The notes under the pieces were generated by a model. That model ran no database searches and was not told the DNA's origin. It saw only the letters and a list, made by a program, of their open reading frames with translations. This document shows, one piece after another, positions 46,066 to 57,598 of a DNA stretch of 64,000 nt (position 1 is the stretch's first letter; each line of letters begins with the position of its first letter). Source of the stretch: Apium graveolens (Eukaryota > Streptophyta > Magnoliopsida > Apiales > Apiaceae); NCBI RefSeq assembly GCF_009905375.1, contig NC_133652.1, positions 20,595,262-20,659,261 of the forward strand, in the 5' to 3' direction. A program made the position numbers and the translations under genes.

Positions 46066-47360
46066 TGTTAGGTCCCAATGTGTTTGTAGAAGGGGGGGTT
46101 GAATACAAACAGTACCGAATAATCGAATTAAATGCGGAATAAAAAATGTGAAACAAAATTCAAGTTAAATAAAAATATTATTAAACTTGAAAGGTGTTAC
46201 AACAACTGTATCGATTACAAGGAATTAATCTCAAATTAATTATCACAAATTTAGAATAAATTCGACATGAACTTTTTCTATTTTTGCAATAATTAGAATC
46301 AAATGCTAAACGCGATTTGAGATTAAGTTGTAGGGATTTTGATCCGCTAGATTGTTACACAAGAACAAGATAAAGATTTCTAGTTGATTGGATTTAACTT
46401 TACAATCTAGAAATTGATCTTGAAGTTTTGCAGAGAAGAATAAAATGTTTGCTGCGGCTGCTCTGTTCTTGTTTGTTGACTTGTGTATATTATTATTTTG
46501 CTTTCTGCTGCTTCTGTTTCTTTTTAATTCATTCTTCAGAATTGAATTGAACTGGAATGACAATCCTGAGCTCAACAAGACTTTCGGTATGACAATCAAA
46601 TGAACTAGCAAGACTATCAGAATGAACTAGCAAGACAATCCTCCTCCCAGTGTAACTTTCGGTGAGACTATTGTTTATACTAGCATGACTTTTGGTATGA
46701 CTATTGATTGTCATACCGATTGTCATACTAGTACAATCAGTTTGACTTGCTGAATTTAAATGAATTTTAATCCAATTTAAATTCTGAAAATTCCTAAAAT
46801 TAATTCAGAATTAATTAATCAATTAATTCAATTAATAAATAAATTATTCTTCGTAGATATAATTTATTTTCTTAATTAAATTAGATGACTTAATTAATTA
46901 ATAGAGAATTAATTCTAGTCTTCAACAGCACCCATCCTTCTGCAAATCTTCTGAAAATCACTGAAAATTATGAATCAATTCCACCACTTCAATGTTGACA
47001 CTCGATGTACTGTCTGGTTCATGAGTGACTAACTTCCGTGATGTTTCTTCATGTCTTGACTTTGACACTTCGATTTTCTTCAGATTAAATCCTTGTAATT
47101 AATGATACTCTGACGAGATCTCTGTCACTTGATTAAATCCACGATCTTGATTTATATCACTGAGGCATGATCAACTTCTTGAACTTCTTCCAGTGAATTA
47201 ACTCCTCAAGTCTGTAGATGAACCTTGTCTCTGAATCCTTTGACAGATATTACTTTGCGAGATCTCTTTGACGGTCAATCCACTATTTACTTATTACATT
47301 CTTATTTGAGTTGAGTTGAATCCTCGAATATACAAATAGGCCTATGACATATGACTTACA
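46066..47360 (-). repeat. R4 3' LTR
   Basis: 1295 bp; plus-strand termini TGTTAGGTCCC and ACTTACA. It contains repeated GACTATC, GACAATC and GGTATGAC words (46600-46735) and AT-rich runs. The right 212 bp equal the fragment at 1-212. Confidence 0.95.
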
Positions 47361-47371
47361 ATCTCCCCCTA
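47361..47371 (-). promoter_or_regulatory. R4 polypurine tract next to the 3' LTR
   Basis: The minus-strand TAGGGGGAGAT lies directly against the LTR. Similar tracts occur at 47599-47608, 47826-47837 and 47874-47885, the multiple-PPT pattern reported for Sireviruses. Confidence 0.85.
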
Positions 47372-49560
47372 TTTGTTTGTTAGACAATAACACACAAATA
47401 CCTAGAGGATAACTCAACTAACAAATAAGAAAAAGATATAAACAGAAATGCAAAGTAAATAGTAGAAAAGTTCTGGACTAGATTTAACATTTTCCAGATT
47501 CCAAGTAGATGTTCCTCTAGACTGAACATATCTTCAAGTAGTTCCATCTTCATTTGTACAACCACATTTCCTGTTTAGAAGCCCATATCTCTCTTGCTTC
47601 TCCCCCTATGAGAATCAACTGATTAAAGAAGATCACCTCCGTTTACCACATCTCCCGTACAATAGGATCCGCAGATAAAAACCAATGGTACTCCCCTAAC
47701 AGCTTCTTCCCTTACTAGAAAATCACCTTGCGTTTACCACCTCTCCCGTACAATAGGATCCGTAGTTACAAACAACAACGGTGTGGTGTAGTGTACATGT
47801 ATGATCTTTTTCTTCCTCCCTTCTATTTCTCCCCCTTAGTTGAGGAATCCTCCAAACTATTACTTAAGCTTTTATCTCCCCCTTAAAGAAGGAATGTATG
47901 CCGTCGTCTGAAGGAGTTCTCATATTTCACTTGGTTGGAAAAGAAATAACAAGTAGTTTCTCTTTCTTCCTCACTGTGAGTGTGTGATCCTGTTTTAGTG
48001 TACCTCACATGTGTTTCACTCTTCTCTCCACTCGTGTTTACACTCATTCTCACAAGTGTATCACTCATCTCATAGCTCCAAAAATCAGCTGTACCTGCAA
48101 GGAAAATCACCTTAGCCATCCTTAAGGAGGTCACAGGTGGTGCAATGGGAGTTCACAAATCCCCATCCTTGTTAAACTCGTTAGATGAATCTGAGTCATA
48201 ATCTACAAGTTGCTAGTTTCCCTTTTAGGGTTCCAGATTTGAATTCTGGGAAGGTAAACAATGATCCAACGAATTTAGCATAAAGATCAAGGTTCCCTTC
48301 TAATGTCTGTGAAGACATTTCCTTGTGACTCATCAGGTAATATTTGAATCATTGTCAACAAGTTGCCGATCTGCGCCTATGTCAGATCCACTATCCGCAG
48401 ATGCATCCAGGGGATTTAAGCCTGGGGAGGTAGACACTGACCACTGACATATGGCTTTTGGATCAGTATCCTCTCCTAACACCTGTAAAGGCAATTGGTC
48501 CATTAACGAACCTTGAACAATCGAATCTGACCTTAAAATGATCGAAACTCTTGTTTCCGTCAACTCATCCTTTGTGTGTGTAACCTTTCCTTGTGCATCA
48601 AGAATTGTTTATGTTTGAAGTGGTGACACTACATCGGATGCCTTGGCCGACAGGAAAAATTCAATAGACGCACCCTGTTGAGAGAATGAATCTAGTAACT
48701 GTTTTTGTGCCTTTTCAGCCATTACATCTTTTTAAGAAGATGTATGGGGGCTAGCAGTTGTCTCGGTTTAAATACTACTCATCTATGTAGGAGACAGAGC
48801 TACTGTGTTGACTACAGAACCTTTCTTATGTGGTGCACTAAGGCACTATCTCCCCCATGCTCATTCATACTATATTTATCTGGGATAGATGGTGTGGGTT
48901 TTCAACCTCATGACTGTCAATGAAAGAAAGTCATTGGAGACTGAACCTGTAACACAGAACATATGGTAATAGAGAGAAAATGATTTACAATAGTGATTTC
49001 AAAAGATTTTACATGAAATAAGAAATCACTAATGTAGAAAGAAGTTTGATTTTGTTTTTCAATATGAATGAGTTTTTGATAAAACATTGATCACTTAGGG
49101 TAAAGTCTAAGTAATTCTCATTCATGTCAAAAGCTTATAAATATCTGCAACATAATGTTAACGACATATCATTGACCGATACTTGTCAAGTACTTTAGAT
49201 ACTAATTGTTATGTTGCATAACTAATATACCACTGCACATATAAAACAATATGATTGTGCCTAGTGATTAGAGAGTTATAAATATGACGATTGCTTGAGC
49301 AGTACACTAGTTCATACCAACCTGAAGTGAGATTGTGAAGAAGAGATTGAATAGTCCAATAGATCTGCAACTGCAAAGTCCATGAACTGAGGTGCATTGA
49401 CTTCCTTTTTTTTTGACTCACCAACCAGGAGTACACTTGTACACATCTTACTAGAGTCCAATTCCAAGTGTAATGTGCATCAGGTGCCTGATATGTCATA
49501 ATATTCTCAAGTCTCGTCACTGGTGCTATATGTTAGATACTGCTTCCTGATAATAACCTA
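47372..49560 (-). other. R4 interior lacking pol
   Basis: No integrase, RT or RNase H motif is seen on either strand. Present are three extra AGGGGGAGA tracts, two about 55-bp direct repeats around ACC(A/T)C(A/T)TCTCCCGTACAATAGG (47633-47687 and 47722-47775), and one 76-codon minus ORF (48333-48563) ending in an Asp/Ser-rich run (ASADSGSDIGADRQ). The latter may be a remnant of a pol linker; this is a guess. Confidence 0.6.
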
Positions 49561-49770
49561 GCACAATATACAAATTTACAATGATAACATTCCCAGCTTA
49601 CGAACAGCCATATCCCTCAGATAAACATTTGCTGTTATCTCCAAAGGTAACCAGGGGGCCAGCTTTCTCAATCCACATTTGATAGCAGGGCTCTATCTCC
49701 GGTCATATGTCTTGATGATCCACTGTCAAGACTCCACACTCCCGGTTTCACCTGTTTAATGCCCTGCACT
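49560..49770 (-). pseudogene. R4 protease fragment
   Basis: After a 16-base spacer behind the gag stop comes VQGIKQVKPGVWSLDSG with the active-site DSG and SRHMTGDRALLS, then a frameshift and AGPLVTFGDNSK. The homology fades after about 49560. The active-site motif is present but the frame is broken, so no working protease is expected. Confidence 0.75.
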
Positions 49771-49779
49771 ACAAATGGA

Positions 49780-52011
49780 TTAGACCTTCTTCGGAACCCA
49801 AACTTGGTTGGGCCCGGCATACTTGTAGAATTGTCCTTTGTCAGTCAAAACAACATTTTTAATTTTAACGATCTCAACATTCTCAATGACTGAACATTTG
49901 ACCTTGTAAATAGCCTTAACAAATTTCTGGTTAGGCTTAGGCACAAATGTCTCCTTTCTAGCCTTAGAAGGACTAGCAGTCTTAGACCTATTATGCTTCT
50001 TGTTATTCACATGCTGACGAGGAGTAGTCTTATCATTAGACACATGCTTACCATTAAAATAAGCATACATCATATTAAAAGCACAAGACATACAATTAGC
50101 AATACTACATGCTCTATGAGAGTGATTAACAGCAGGCAATTTATGCATGGTAGACATGGCATTATTGTTATCCAACTCATGTGTGTCTGAGTTAATCTCA
50201 GTTGCTTTCACAACTTTGACTGGAACTTTCGACTCACATGACTTGGAAACAATCTTCTCATAAGCATGATCCTCAGCACGTATTTCTTCTTGAATAACAG
50301 AAGAGGTCGCATCAAATGGTTCAGCAATTGATGCTTTATAGAGGGGTTCATCAACACCCTTAAGCACATGTGGTACTTCCCTCCCTTTAGCACAGACATG
50401 AGGAGGGGAGTTTATGCCTAATTCTCCAATAGTAGCATTGTAATCATAACCTATTCCAGATGTTTGATTAACAGTTTGCTTACTGTAGAACTCTTTAGCC
50501 TTCGAACAAGAATTGAAGTAGGCTCTAACCTTAGTCTCAAGATCGGTGATCTTGTCTTTGAGAATAGTTTCGAGTTTTCTATAACAGTCAATTCTATTCT
50601 CTAGAAAAGATACTTGTTCTTTTAATTTGTCTTGATTAATGTGCACAAGTCTTAATTCATTGACCTCTTTCTCAAGGTCTGTGATCTGTAAACTTAACAG
50701 TTCATTATCACGACGTGCACAATCTAAGTTACCTCTTAGATGATAAACCATTTCAGCATCAGAAAGTTTTACCTCTATTCTTGATGATGAAGCTTTTCCA
50801 TCAATAGCCATAAGAGCAAGATTTCCTTCATCTTCATCTTCACTGTCAGTATCATCCCAGCTTCTTCCCTTTGCAAGATAAGCCCTTTCAGAGTTCTTTC
50901 TTACTTGCTTTGGCTTTCTACATTCTGTGGCAAAGTGTCCCAACTCATTGCAGTTATAGCATCTGATGGTGCTCCGATCAACCATCCCTGTTTTGTATCC
51001 ACCACTGCTGGTGTTAGAGGATGAAGATCCACCTTTCTGGAATTTGTTGTAGTTGGACTTGTACTTAAGCTTGGGATTCCTCTTGAATCTGACATGGGAG
51101 AATCTCTTGACAATTTGGGCCATTGACTCGTCTTCCAATTGCTCCAGCTCTTCCAAGGAATAAAAATCATCACTTGATTGATTTGTAGTAGGAGGATCAT
51201 ATTCTGCTACTAACATATTTTCCTCAGCCTTGGAACACTGTACCATTCTCTCCAATTGTTGAGATTGTTGTTGTTGTTGACCTTCAGCTACAAGTGCAGT
51301 AGATGTGCTGACCATTCTATCCTTCCCGTAGACTTCCTTCTGTTGAATCTGTTCCAACTCATAGGTTTTTAACACTCCATAGAGCCTGTCCAAAGAAATC
51401 TCACTCAGATCTCTAGCTTCTCTAATGGCAGTGATTCTATGTTCAAGATGAGTTGGCAGTGTTAAAAGGAACTTTTTGTTGACCTCCCTGATTGAATAAT
51501 ATTTCCCATTTATGTTCAGGTTGTTGATCAACGCATTGAACCTCTCAAACACTTCAGTAATTCCTTCTCCTGGATTTGATTTAAAATATTCATACTCAGA
51601 GGTTAGGATCTCCAACTTGTTCTCCCTAACTTCCTCTGTGCCTTCATTAATCACCTCAATAGTTTCCCATATGTGTTTGGAATTTTTACAGTTCATCACA
51701 TGTCTGTTCATCAAGGGATCAAGGGAATCAATTAATATTAATTGAAGGCTGGCATCCAAGGAGGCTTCTTCCTTCTCAGCAGGAGTAAAATCTTCAGGCT
51801 CTTTTGGATAGGTTCTAGCTTTGGTAATCACAACATCATCTACTATCACCTCTGGTTCAATAACCATCGGAGTTTTTAGACCCTTCTTTAACAAGTTCAG
51901 ATATTTGGGATTTGCAACTTGTAAAAATAATAGCATCTTCTTCTTCCACATGATGTAATTTTCTTTATCAAATAGTGGAATTTTAACGGTTCCAACTTTT
52001 TGTGAAGTCAT
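49780..52011 (-). CDS. R4 gag, complete
   Basis: 743 codons from the ATG at 52011 (MTSQKVGTVKIPLFDKENY), chosen over an upstream ATG at 52056 because it gives the usual Gag start. It contains the capsid-like core (MNCKNSKHIWETIE, FLLTLPTHLEHRITAIREAR, DLSEISLDRLYGVLKTYELE), a Gln run, the CCHC knuckle CYNCNELGHFATEC, a coiled coil and a Cys-rich stretch (CSIANCMSC). It ends VWVPKKV. Gag forms the particle in which reverse transcription occurs. Intactness in an element without pol suggests use or very recent arrival. Confidence 0.93.
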   Translation of the reverse strand: MTSQKVGTVKIPLFDKENYIMWKKKMLLFLQVANPKYLNLLKKGLKTPMVIEPEVIVDDVVITKARTYPKEPEDFTPAEKEEASLDASLQLILIDSLDPLMNRHVMNCKNSKHIWETIEVINEGTEEVRENKLEILTSEYEYFKSNPGEGITEVFERFNALINNLNINGKYYSIREVNKKFLLTLPTHLEHRITAIREARDLSEISLDRLYGVLKTYELEQIQQKEVYGKDRMVSTSTALVAEGQQQQQSQQLERMVQCSKAEENMLVAEYDPPTTNQSSDDFYSLEELEQLEDESMAQIVKRFSHVRFKRNPKLKYKSNYNKFQKGGSSSSNTSSGGYKTGMVDRSTIRCYNCNELGHFATECRKPKQVRKNSERAYLAKGRSWDDTDSEDEDEGNLALMAIDGKASSSRIEVKLSDAEMVYHLRGNLDCARRDNELLSLQITDLEKEVNELRLVHINQDKLKEQVSFLENRIDCYRKLETILKDKITDLETKVRAYFNSCSKAKEFYSKQTVNQTSGIGYDYNATIGELGINSPPHVCAKGREVPHVLKGVDEPLYKASIAEPFDATSSVIQEEIRAEDHAYEKIVSKSCESKVPVKVVKATEINSDTHELDNNNAMSTMHKLPAVNHSHRACSIANCMSCAFNMMYAYFNGKHVSNDKTTPRQHVNNKKHNRSKTASPSKARKETFVPKPNQKFVKAIYKVKCSVIENVEIVKIKNVVLTDKGQFYKYAGPNQVWVPKKV

Positions 52012-52093
52012 TATGAATTTTTGAATAAATAAAAATTCAAGGAGTTGAAAAATCACAAAAGTCTAGGATCTTGATTTGTTCGTTAATCAGAAG

Positions 52094-52105
52094 GCTCTGA
52101 TACCA
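52094..52105 (-). promoter_or_regulatory. R4 primer-binding site
   Basis: Minus-strand TGGTATCAGAGC, two bases inside the 5' LTR, complementary to initiator methionine tRNA. Confidence 0.9.
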
Positions 52106-52107
52106 AT

Positions 52108-53424
52108 TGTTAGGTCCCAATGTGTTTGTAGAAGGGGGGGTTGAATACAAACAGTACCGAATAATCGAATTAAATGCGGAATAAAAAATGTGAAACAAAA
52201 TTCAAGTTAAATAAAAATATTATTAAACTTGAAAGGTGTTACAACAACTGTATCGATTACAAGGAATTAATCTCAAATTAATTATCACAAATTTAGAATA
52301 AATTCGACATGAACTTTTTCTATTTTTGCAATAATTAGAATCAAATGCTAAACGCGATTTGAGATTAAGTTGTAGGGATTTTGATCCGCTAGATTGTTAC
52401 ACAAGAACAAGATAAAGATTTCTAGTTGATTGGATTTAACTTTACAATCTAGAAATTGATCTTGAAGTTTTGCAGAGAAGAATAAAATGTTTGTTGCGGC
52501 TGCTCTGTTCTTGTTTGTTGACTTGTGTATATTATTATTTTGCTTTCTGCTGCTTCTGTTTCTTTTTAATTCATTCTTCAGAATTGAATTGAACTGGAAT
52601 GACAATCCTGAGCTCAGCAAGACTTTCGGTATGACAATCAAATGAACTAGCAAGACTATCAGAATGAACTAGCAAGACAATCAGAATGAACTAGCAAGAC
52701 AATCCTCCTCCCAGTGTAACTTTCGGTGAGACTATTGTTTATACTAGCATGACTTTTGGTATGACTATTGATTGTCATACCGATTGTCATACTAGTACAA
52801 TCAGTTTGACTTGCTGAATTTAAATGAATTTTAATCCAATTTAAATTCTGAAAATTCCTAAAATTAATTCAGAATTAATTAATCAATTAATTCAATTAAT
52901 AAATAAATTATTCTTCGTAGATATAATTTATTTTCTTAATTAAATTAGATGACTTAATTAATTAATAGAGAATTAATTCTAGTCTTCAACAGCACCCATC
53001 CTTCTGCAAATCTTCTGAAAATCACTGAAAATTATGAATCAATTCCACCACTTCAATGTTGACACTCGATGTACTGTCTGGTTCATGAGTGACTAACTTC
53101 CGTGATGTTTCTTCATGTCTTGACTTTGACACTTCGATTTTCTTCAGATTAAATCCTTGTAATTAATGATACTCTGACGAGATCTCTGTCACTTGATTAA
53201 ATCCACGATCTTGATTTATATCACTGAGGCATGATCAACTTCTTGAACTTCTTCCAGTGAATTAACTCCTCAAGTTTGTAGATGAACCTTGTCTCTGAAT
53301 CCTTTGACAGATATTACTTTGCGAGATCTCTTTGACGGTCAATCCACTATTTACTTATTACATTCTTATTTGAGTTGAGTTGAATCCTCGAATATACAAA
53401 TAGGCCTATGACATATGACTTACA
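52108..53424 (-). repeat. R4 5' LTR
   Basis: 1317 bp. It differs from the 3' LTR by an extra 22-bp tandem unit (AGAATGAACTAGCAAGACAATC, within 52660-52703) and three substitutions noticed. Confidence 0.95.
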
Positions 53425-53429
53425 ATAAG

Positions 53430-53610
53430 TCCTGATGAACTTTTAGATCTTGATGAAGAAATGTCAAGACAGTTATTTCTTCAGGAAAATCAAGGAATGG
53501 ACTTGGAGAGTTTAATGGAAGAAGTAGCCAGACTTAAATCAGAGAAAGTCACATATAAATCTGAAGCTTCTGGTAAAAAGACACTTCCAAAACTCAAAGG
53601 TATTGCGATA
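53430..53610 (+). pseudogene. R1 3' ORF region, third part, after R4
   Basis: The sense frame resumes after R4 as PDELLDLDEEMSRQLFLQEN followed by LESLMEEVARLKSEK, a likely coiled coil, and KKTLPKLKG. It then meets the antisense block and loses sense. Confidence 0.55.
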
Positions 53611-56600
53611 AAATTTCAACTTGAGTTCTTCTGATCTTTTAATAAATATCTCAATCTCTTCATCATATTTCCTTACCCTCTCCTCATATTTAGCTTCATT
53701 TCTTTTTCTTCTCTCCTCCCTTATAATCAACCAATCAGCCAAAACTGATCTTCATGCTCTTGTAGCAGTATCCTTATCTTTTAACAAGCTTATCACTCTC
53801 TTGATTTATGTGGGAGAGAGAGTGTACATTAAAGCACATCCAAAGAATGTGAAGGACTAATCTTCATAGTAAATTTTAACTTCCCTTAAAAATACAACCC
53901 GGACTCTAACTATTTCCTCAGCTAGTTGTTGAAAATAATCTTCATCTGAGATGCACCAATTTAAAGGTAGAAAGTCACTTTGCTTGAAATAATTCCAGAT
54001 GGCCCTTTCAGTAACTTGTACTTTTTCAGCATCCTTAGCCTTCTTAGGTTTCATCCCAACAGTTTGGTAGTGAATTTTGAGTGAAGGCTTGTCTAAAGGT
54101 AAGTTTGTCATTTTCTTGAGAGAGGTTTGGTCTGAGGTGATTGGTGTTTTTATAAAGGTGTTTGTAGTTTGTTTATACATAAACTTTGGCTCAAAGGTTA
54201 GAGGTGGTTTGATGTTTGAGATTTTTGGCTTTGAAGATTAAGCTTGAGTTGTTTGGATTTTTAGGGTTGGTTGATGTGGTTCCGATCCTGAGCCATCATA
54301 CTTTTTCTTGCTCCTTCTTTCTTGTCACCTTCTTTCTTCTCATCATCCTTCTTCTTTTCACCCTTGCTTCCAGCTTCCTTAGAGGATTGACTTGGATTTG
54401 AGTCAGAAGGTTTTTGATCATCTTTCTTCTGCTCATCATCATCCAAATTATTCTTGTTGATTTGAGTTTTGGGCAACTTGGCTTCAACATTTCTTAGATA
54501 TCTCCCCAACAGTTTAATCATCTCTTCATCTTCAATAGTCTTATTCTTCTTTACTTTTAACTCAGTTTCCAGAGTCATGATAAGCTTCTTGTTGGCCATG
54601 ACACATTGTTTAGAGATTTGTAAGTGTTTGAAGTGTTTGGTGGTAGGACAAATGTATGTCACTCCCTTGCTTGGCTGTAGATATGCTTCAGGAAAAGCAG
54701 CCACTTGAGCATTTTTTTAGTCCAGTTAACAATAGAGTGTCTTCATGGATCATCACTTTGACGTTGCTTATCAGAATATCCAACTCAGATGCCCTCCTAC
54801 AAATAAGATAATTGAGGGACGCCTGCATACACCTGTCTACCCCAGAGTCACTTATACTGACCACTATTCTCTTCTCCTGAAAATTGTCCTTAGTCTCCAA
54901 GATCACCCTTAAGGAATTTATTGTCCTTTTCGAGGCCTTTTTGTAGGTGAAGAAGTTATTGTTGAGAGAAGCCCTTAGAGCCTTGAGAAATTCATCAAAT
55001 TCCCTGCTCAGACTTGGTCCTTCAGCAGCCCTAATAAGCTTCTCCATACCAATATCTACTTCTTGAATTAAGCTCTTTTCAGCAACTTGAACATTTTGAG
55101 TAGATGATCTTGATAGCCTAGCATCTATCTCCCCCTTAGTCTTGTTGGCATGCATGAGAAGGGGAATAGGAATTTCAGGCCTCACGGCTTCAGGAAGTGC
55201 AGGCAATGGTATATTAAATTTACCCATGATGGATCCCAAAGCAACTGAATTTTGCATTGTAGGTGCTTGTGGGAGTCCACCAAGATGTCTTCCTGTTGAC
55301 TCTTCACTAGTGTAGTGAGAGCATGCACTTGAGCTGTGAGTTAGTCATTTGAAGCTTGCAAAATGGAGACTTGACCTTGAAGAGACTGAGTTTGAAGATT
55401 TGTAGAGGTTGAGTCTCGCTGATGAGAGCTTGTAGATGATGAAGAGCCAAAAGTTGCTTCAAAGGCCTGTTTGATGACATCCATAAGCAAGGCAGAAGGC
55501 TCATATCTGCTATGGTGAAGTTGTTCCAGTTTGACCTTTGAGTCATTTGTATTGGTGATTTGCTTTTGGACCACTTCATGAAGAGTAATGAAGGATTGTT
55601 TTAGATTTTTGATCTCTTTTTCAATGGTAGTCAGATCCTTCCTTGTCATTTGATCAGCAAAATGCTTGAACTTGGAGGTGATCTGGATTGAGAAGGTATG
55701 ATCTCATCCATTTTCTCCTTCACCGACTTCATTTTCTTGTCTTCATGACCAGTCAGCTTGAGTTCTAGAGCTTTACCAAATAGGTGAAAAGCCTTGAGTT
55801 GAGCTTTGTAGACCTCAGTGACTGCATCATAGACATCATGTGGAGACAAGACCTTGGCATTGCTTCCAAAAATAGTGACATATTCATCCCTAAACCTAGC
55901 CAAGACTCGATCCATCTCCAATACAAAGTCTTGAGATAGCCATGCATCTACATTTCCATCTTGTTCTGCATCATTCACAATCTTCTCCTTCTATTTTTCA
56001 ACATCTTCATTGTATGTTAGCATAATGGCCTGGTAATCTTGATTGCTCATATCTGAAGTGAGTAGATATTGTGAGATGTTTGTTAATCCAAAAATCTGCT
56101 CAACAAGAAGATCATTCGCAGATTTAGGTTGAGAGTCAGATATTTGCAGCCATTGAGAGAGAAGGTGTTGTTGAGGTTGTGAGGTTGAGGGTTGATCAGA
56201 ACCACCTATGACAGAAGTCACAGTTTTACTCACGTTGCTCTGTGGTTATGACAAGTTGTTATTTCTCACATGCATTGGGAACCTCCAATTGAATTGGAGG
56301 GGATTTGACTGGGTTACCGTCATGTGTACCAGTCTCAAACCCTCGTGTTTCTTGCAAAGCACTATCACATGAATGTGATAAACTTGCCTCTCCCATAGCA
56401 GGGTCATTGGCAATTGTACTCCTAGCATCAACTGCTAATGTAATTTCTGCTAGGGTTTTGAGGGGAGTTGTTCCTACATGAGGAACCTCCAATTGAATTG
56501 GAGAGGATTTAGATAGCTCGCCCTTAGGAGTACTATCCTCAAACCTAACAGTATGTGAAGACTGATTTACACGTGAAGGTGCATGTGTGACATCCATTGG

Positions 56601-56670
56601 GTCTTCAGTAAAAATTGATGAATCTCCTATGGTTTTGATGGTGTCATCAAGGTCTACCCCAGCTAGTAAC
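53611..56670 (-). pseudogene. Antisense coding block inside the R1 3' ORF region
   Basis: About 3 kb of minus-strand frames follow one another from 56687 to 53611: Ser/Thr-rich with a repeated SPPIQLEVP/SSPIQLEVP, then SDQPSTSQPQQHLLSQWL, FVLEMDRVLARFRDEYVTIF, TIEKEIKNLKQSFITLHEVV, IDARLSRSSTQNVQVAEK, a Lys/Glu/Asp-rich run, WNYFKQSDFLPLNW and EERRKRNEAKYEERV. Frameshifts and stops separate them. The continuity suggests one long former protein of perhaps 950 residues, with coiled coils. I do not recognise a family. It may be an antisense accessory ORF of Sireviruses or an inverted fragment of another element; junctions are approximate. Confidence 0.55.
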
Positions 56671-57598
56671 AAATACTGAGGCAACATTGGCTAAATCACA
56701 ATCGCAGATAGATCCAAGATCCAAGGGTAAAGAAAAAGTTGGTGAACCTATCAAGGTTTATGTGCCTCCTGAGAATGAAGAAATCACTGATGAAAAGGAT
56801 GATCTTGCTCTGACTTCAAGAAAAGTTTTTAAGACAACCTCTGACATGGCTCAAGTTGTTCAGAGTCAAGAGATAGTAAGTTCTGATATTTCAAAGAAGC
56901 AAGTAACCTCTGACATAGCTCAAGTTAACTTGATATCAGAAGATAAATCAAAGACACTCCTACCAGGATTCACTAAAGCAAAACAGACTCAACCTTTGAA
57001 GACTGCTGCAAGTGGTTTTGAAGTAAGAGTAGTTACTGGAAAGGAAGCAAGAGATAAAACTGGATTGGGAAGTGCTGATGAAAGAAGAATACAGAACACT
57101 ACCAATGATCCAACTTCCTTGAGTGAACCAGGTATTGGAGCAACTCCTGAGAGATTGAATCAACTGGAATCTGTACAAATGGTTTACCATACCTACTTGA
57201 AAGAACACATCTTGTTGTACTTCACGACAGATGGTAGGGTTTATCATATAAGGCAAAATGCCATTCCATTGAAGTATTTTGAAGAACTGGAGCATGTACT
57301 ATTCTTACTTCAAGTGAATGACAGATTAACAGAAAGTGCTGCAAACTATTTGAAGGATCAGATTCAGAGACAGAAAAGACGTTATTCTGTTAAGTCTGAC
57401 AGCACATATCTTCCAAAGTACAGAGATCACAAGGGTGATATAGTTGAGATGAAGCCCAACACTGCTAAGATTATAACTACCTTTCTGGGTTACAGGGCTG
57501 TAGAATTAAATTTTGAGTCTGATAAGGCATATTTGATCAGACTGGATCAGGATATAAGAAAAGCTAAGATTAATGATCTCAGGGCTGCAATCTTTTAA
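56671..57598 (+). pseudogene. R1 3' ORF region, last part
   Basis: A sense frame of about 300 codons (EATLAKSQSQIDPRSKGKEK at the start; later YLKEHILLYFTTDGRVYHIR, EELEHVLFLLQVNDRLTESA, DSTYLPKYRDHKGDI, KAYLIRLDQDIRKAKINDLR). It stops at a TAA at 57596-57598; similar charged sequence continues for about 70 bases beyond, so the end may be premature. It is charged and helical in character, with no membrane segment seen. Function unknown. Confidence 0.55.

Larger units (their letters stand above)
46066..53424 (-). mobile_element. R4: non-autonomous Sirevirus with intact gag and no pol
   Basis: LTRs at 46066-47360 and 52108-53424 are flanked by the target duplication ATAAG (46061-46065 and 53425-53429). 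On the minus strand the order is 5' LTR, PBS, gag (743 codons, open), a protease fragment, then about 2.2 kb without pol and several AGGGGGAGA tracts, then the 3' LTR. Three substitutions and one 22-bp unit separate the LTRs, so insertion is very recent. It resembles the gag-only elements described as TR-GAG. It would depend on a relative for protease, RT and integrase. Confidence 0.95.

Noticed and set aside
48187..48505. Possible diverged 165-bp tandem repeat in the R4 interior
   Set aside because: Similarity is patchy by eye and may reflect shared composition; a dot plot would be needed.
47883..48563. Host gene fragments captured by R4
   Set aside because: The short minus ORFs show no recognisable domain, and no intron-exon structure is visible.
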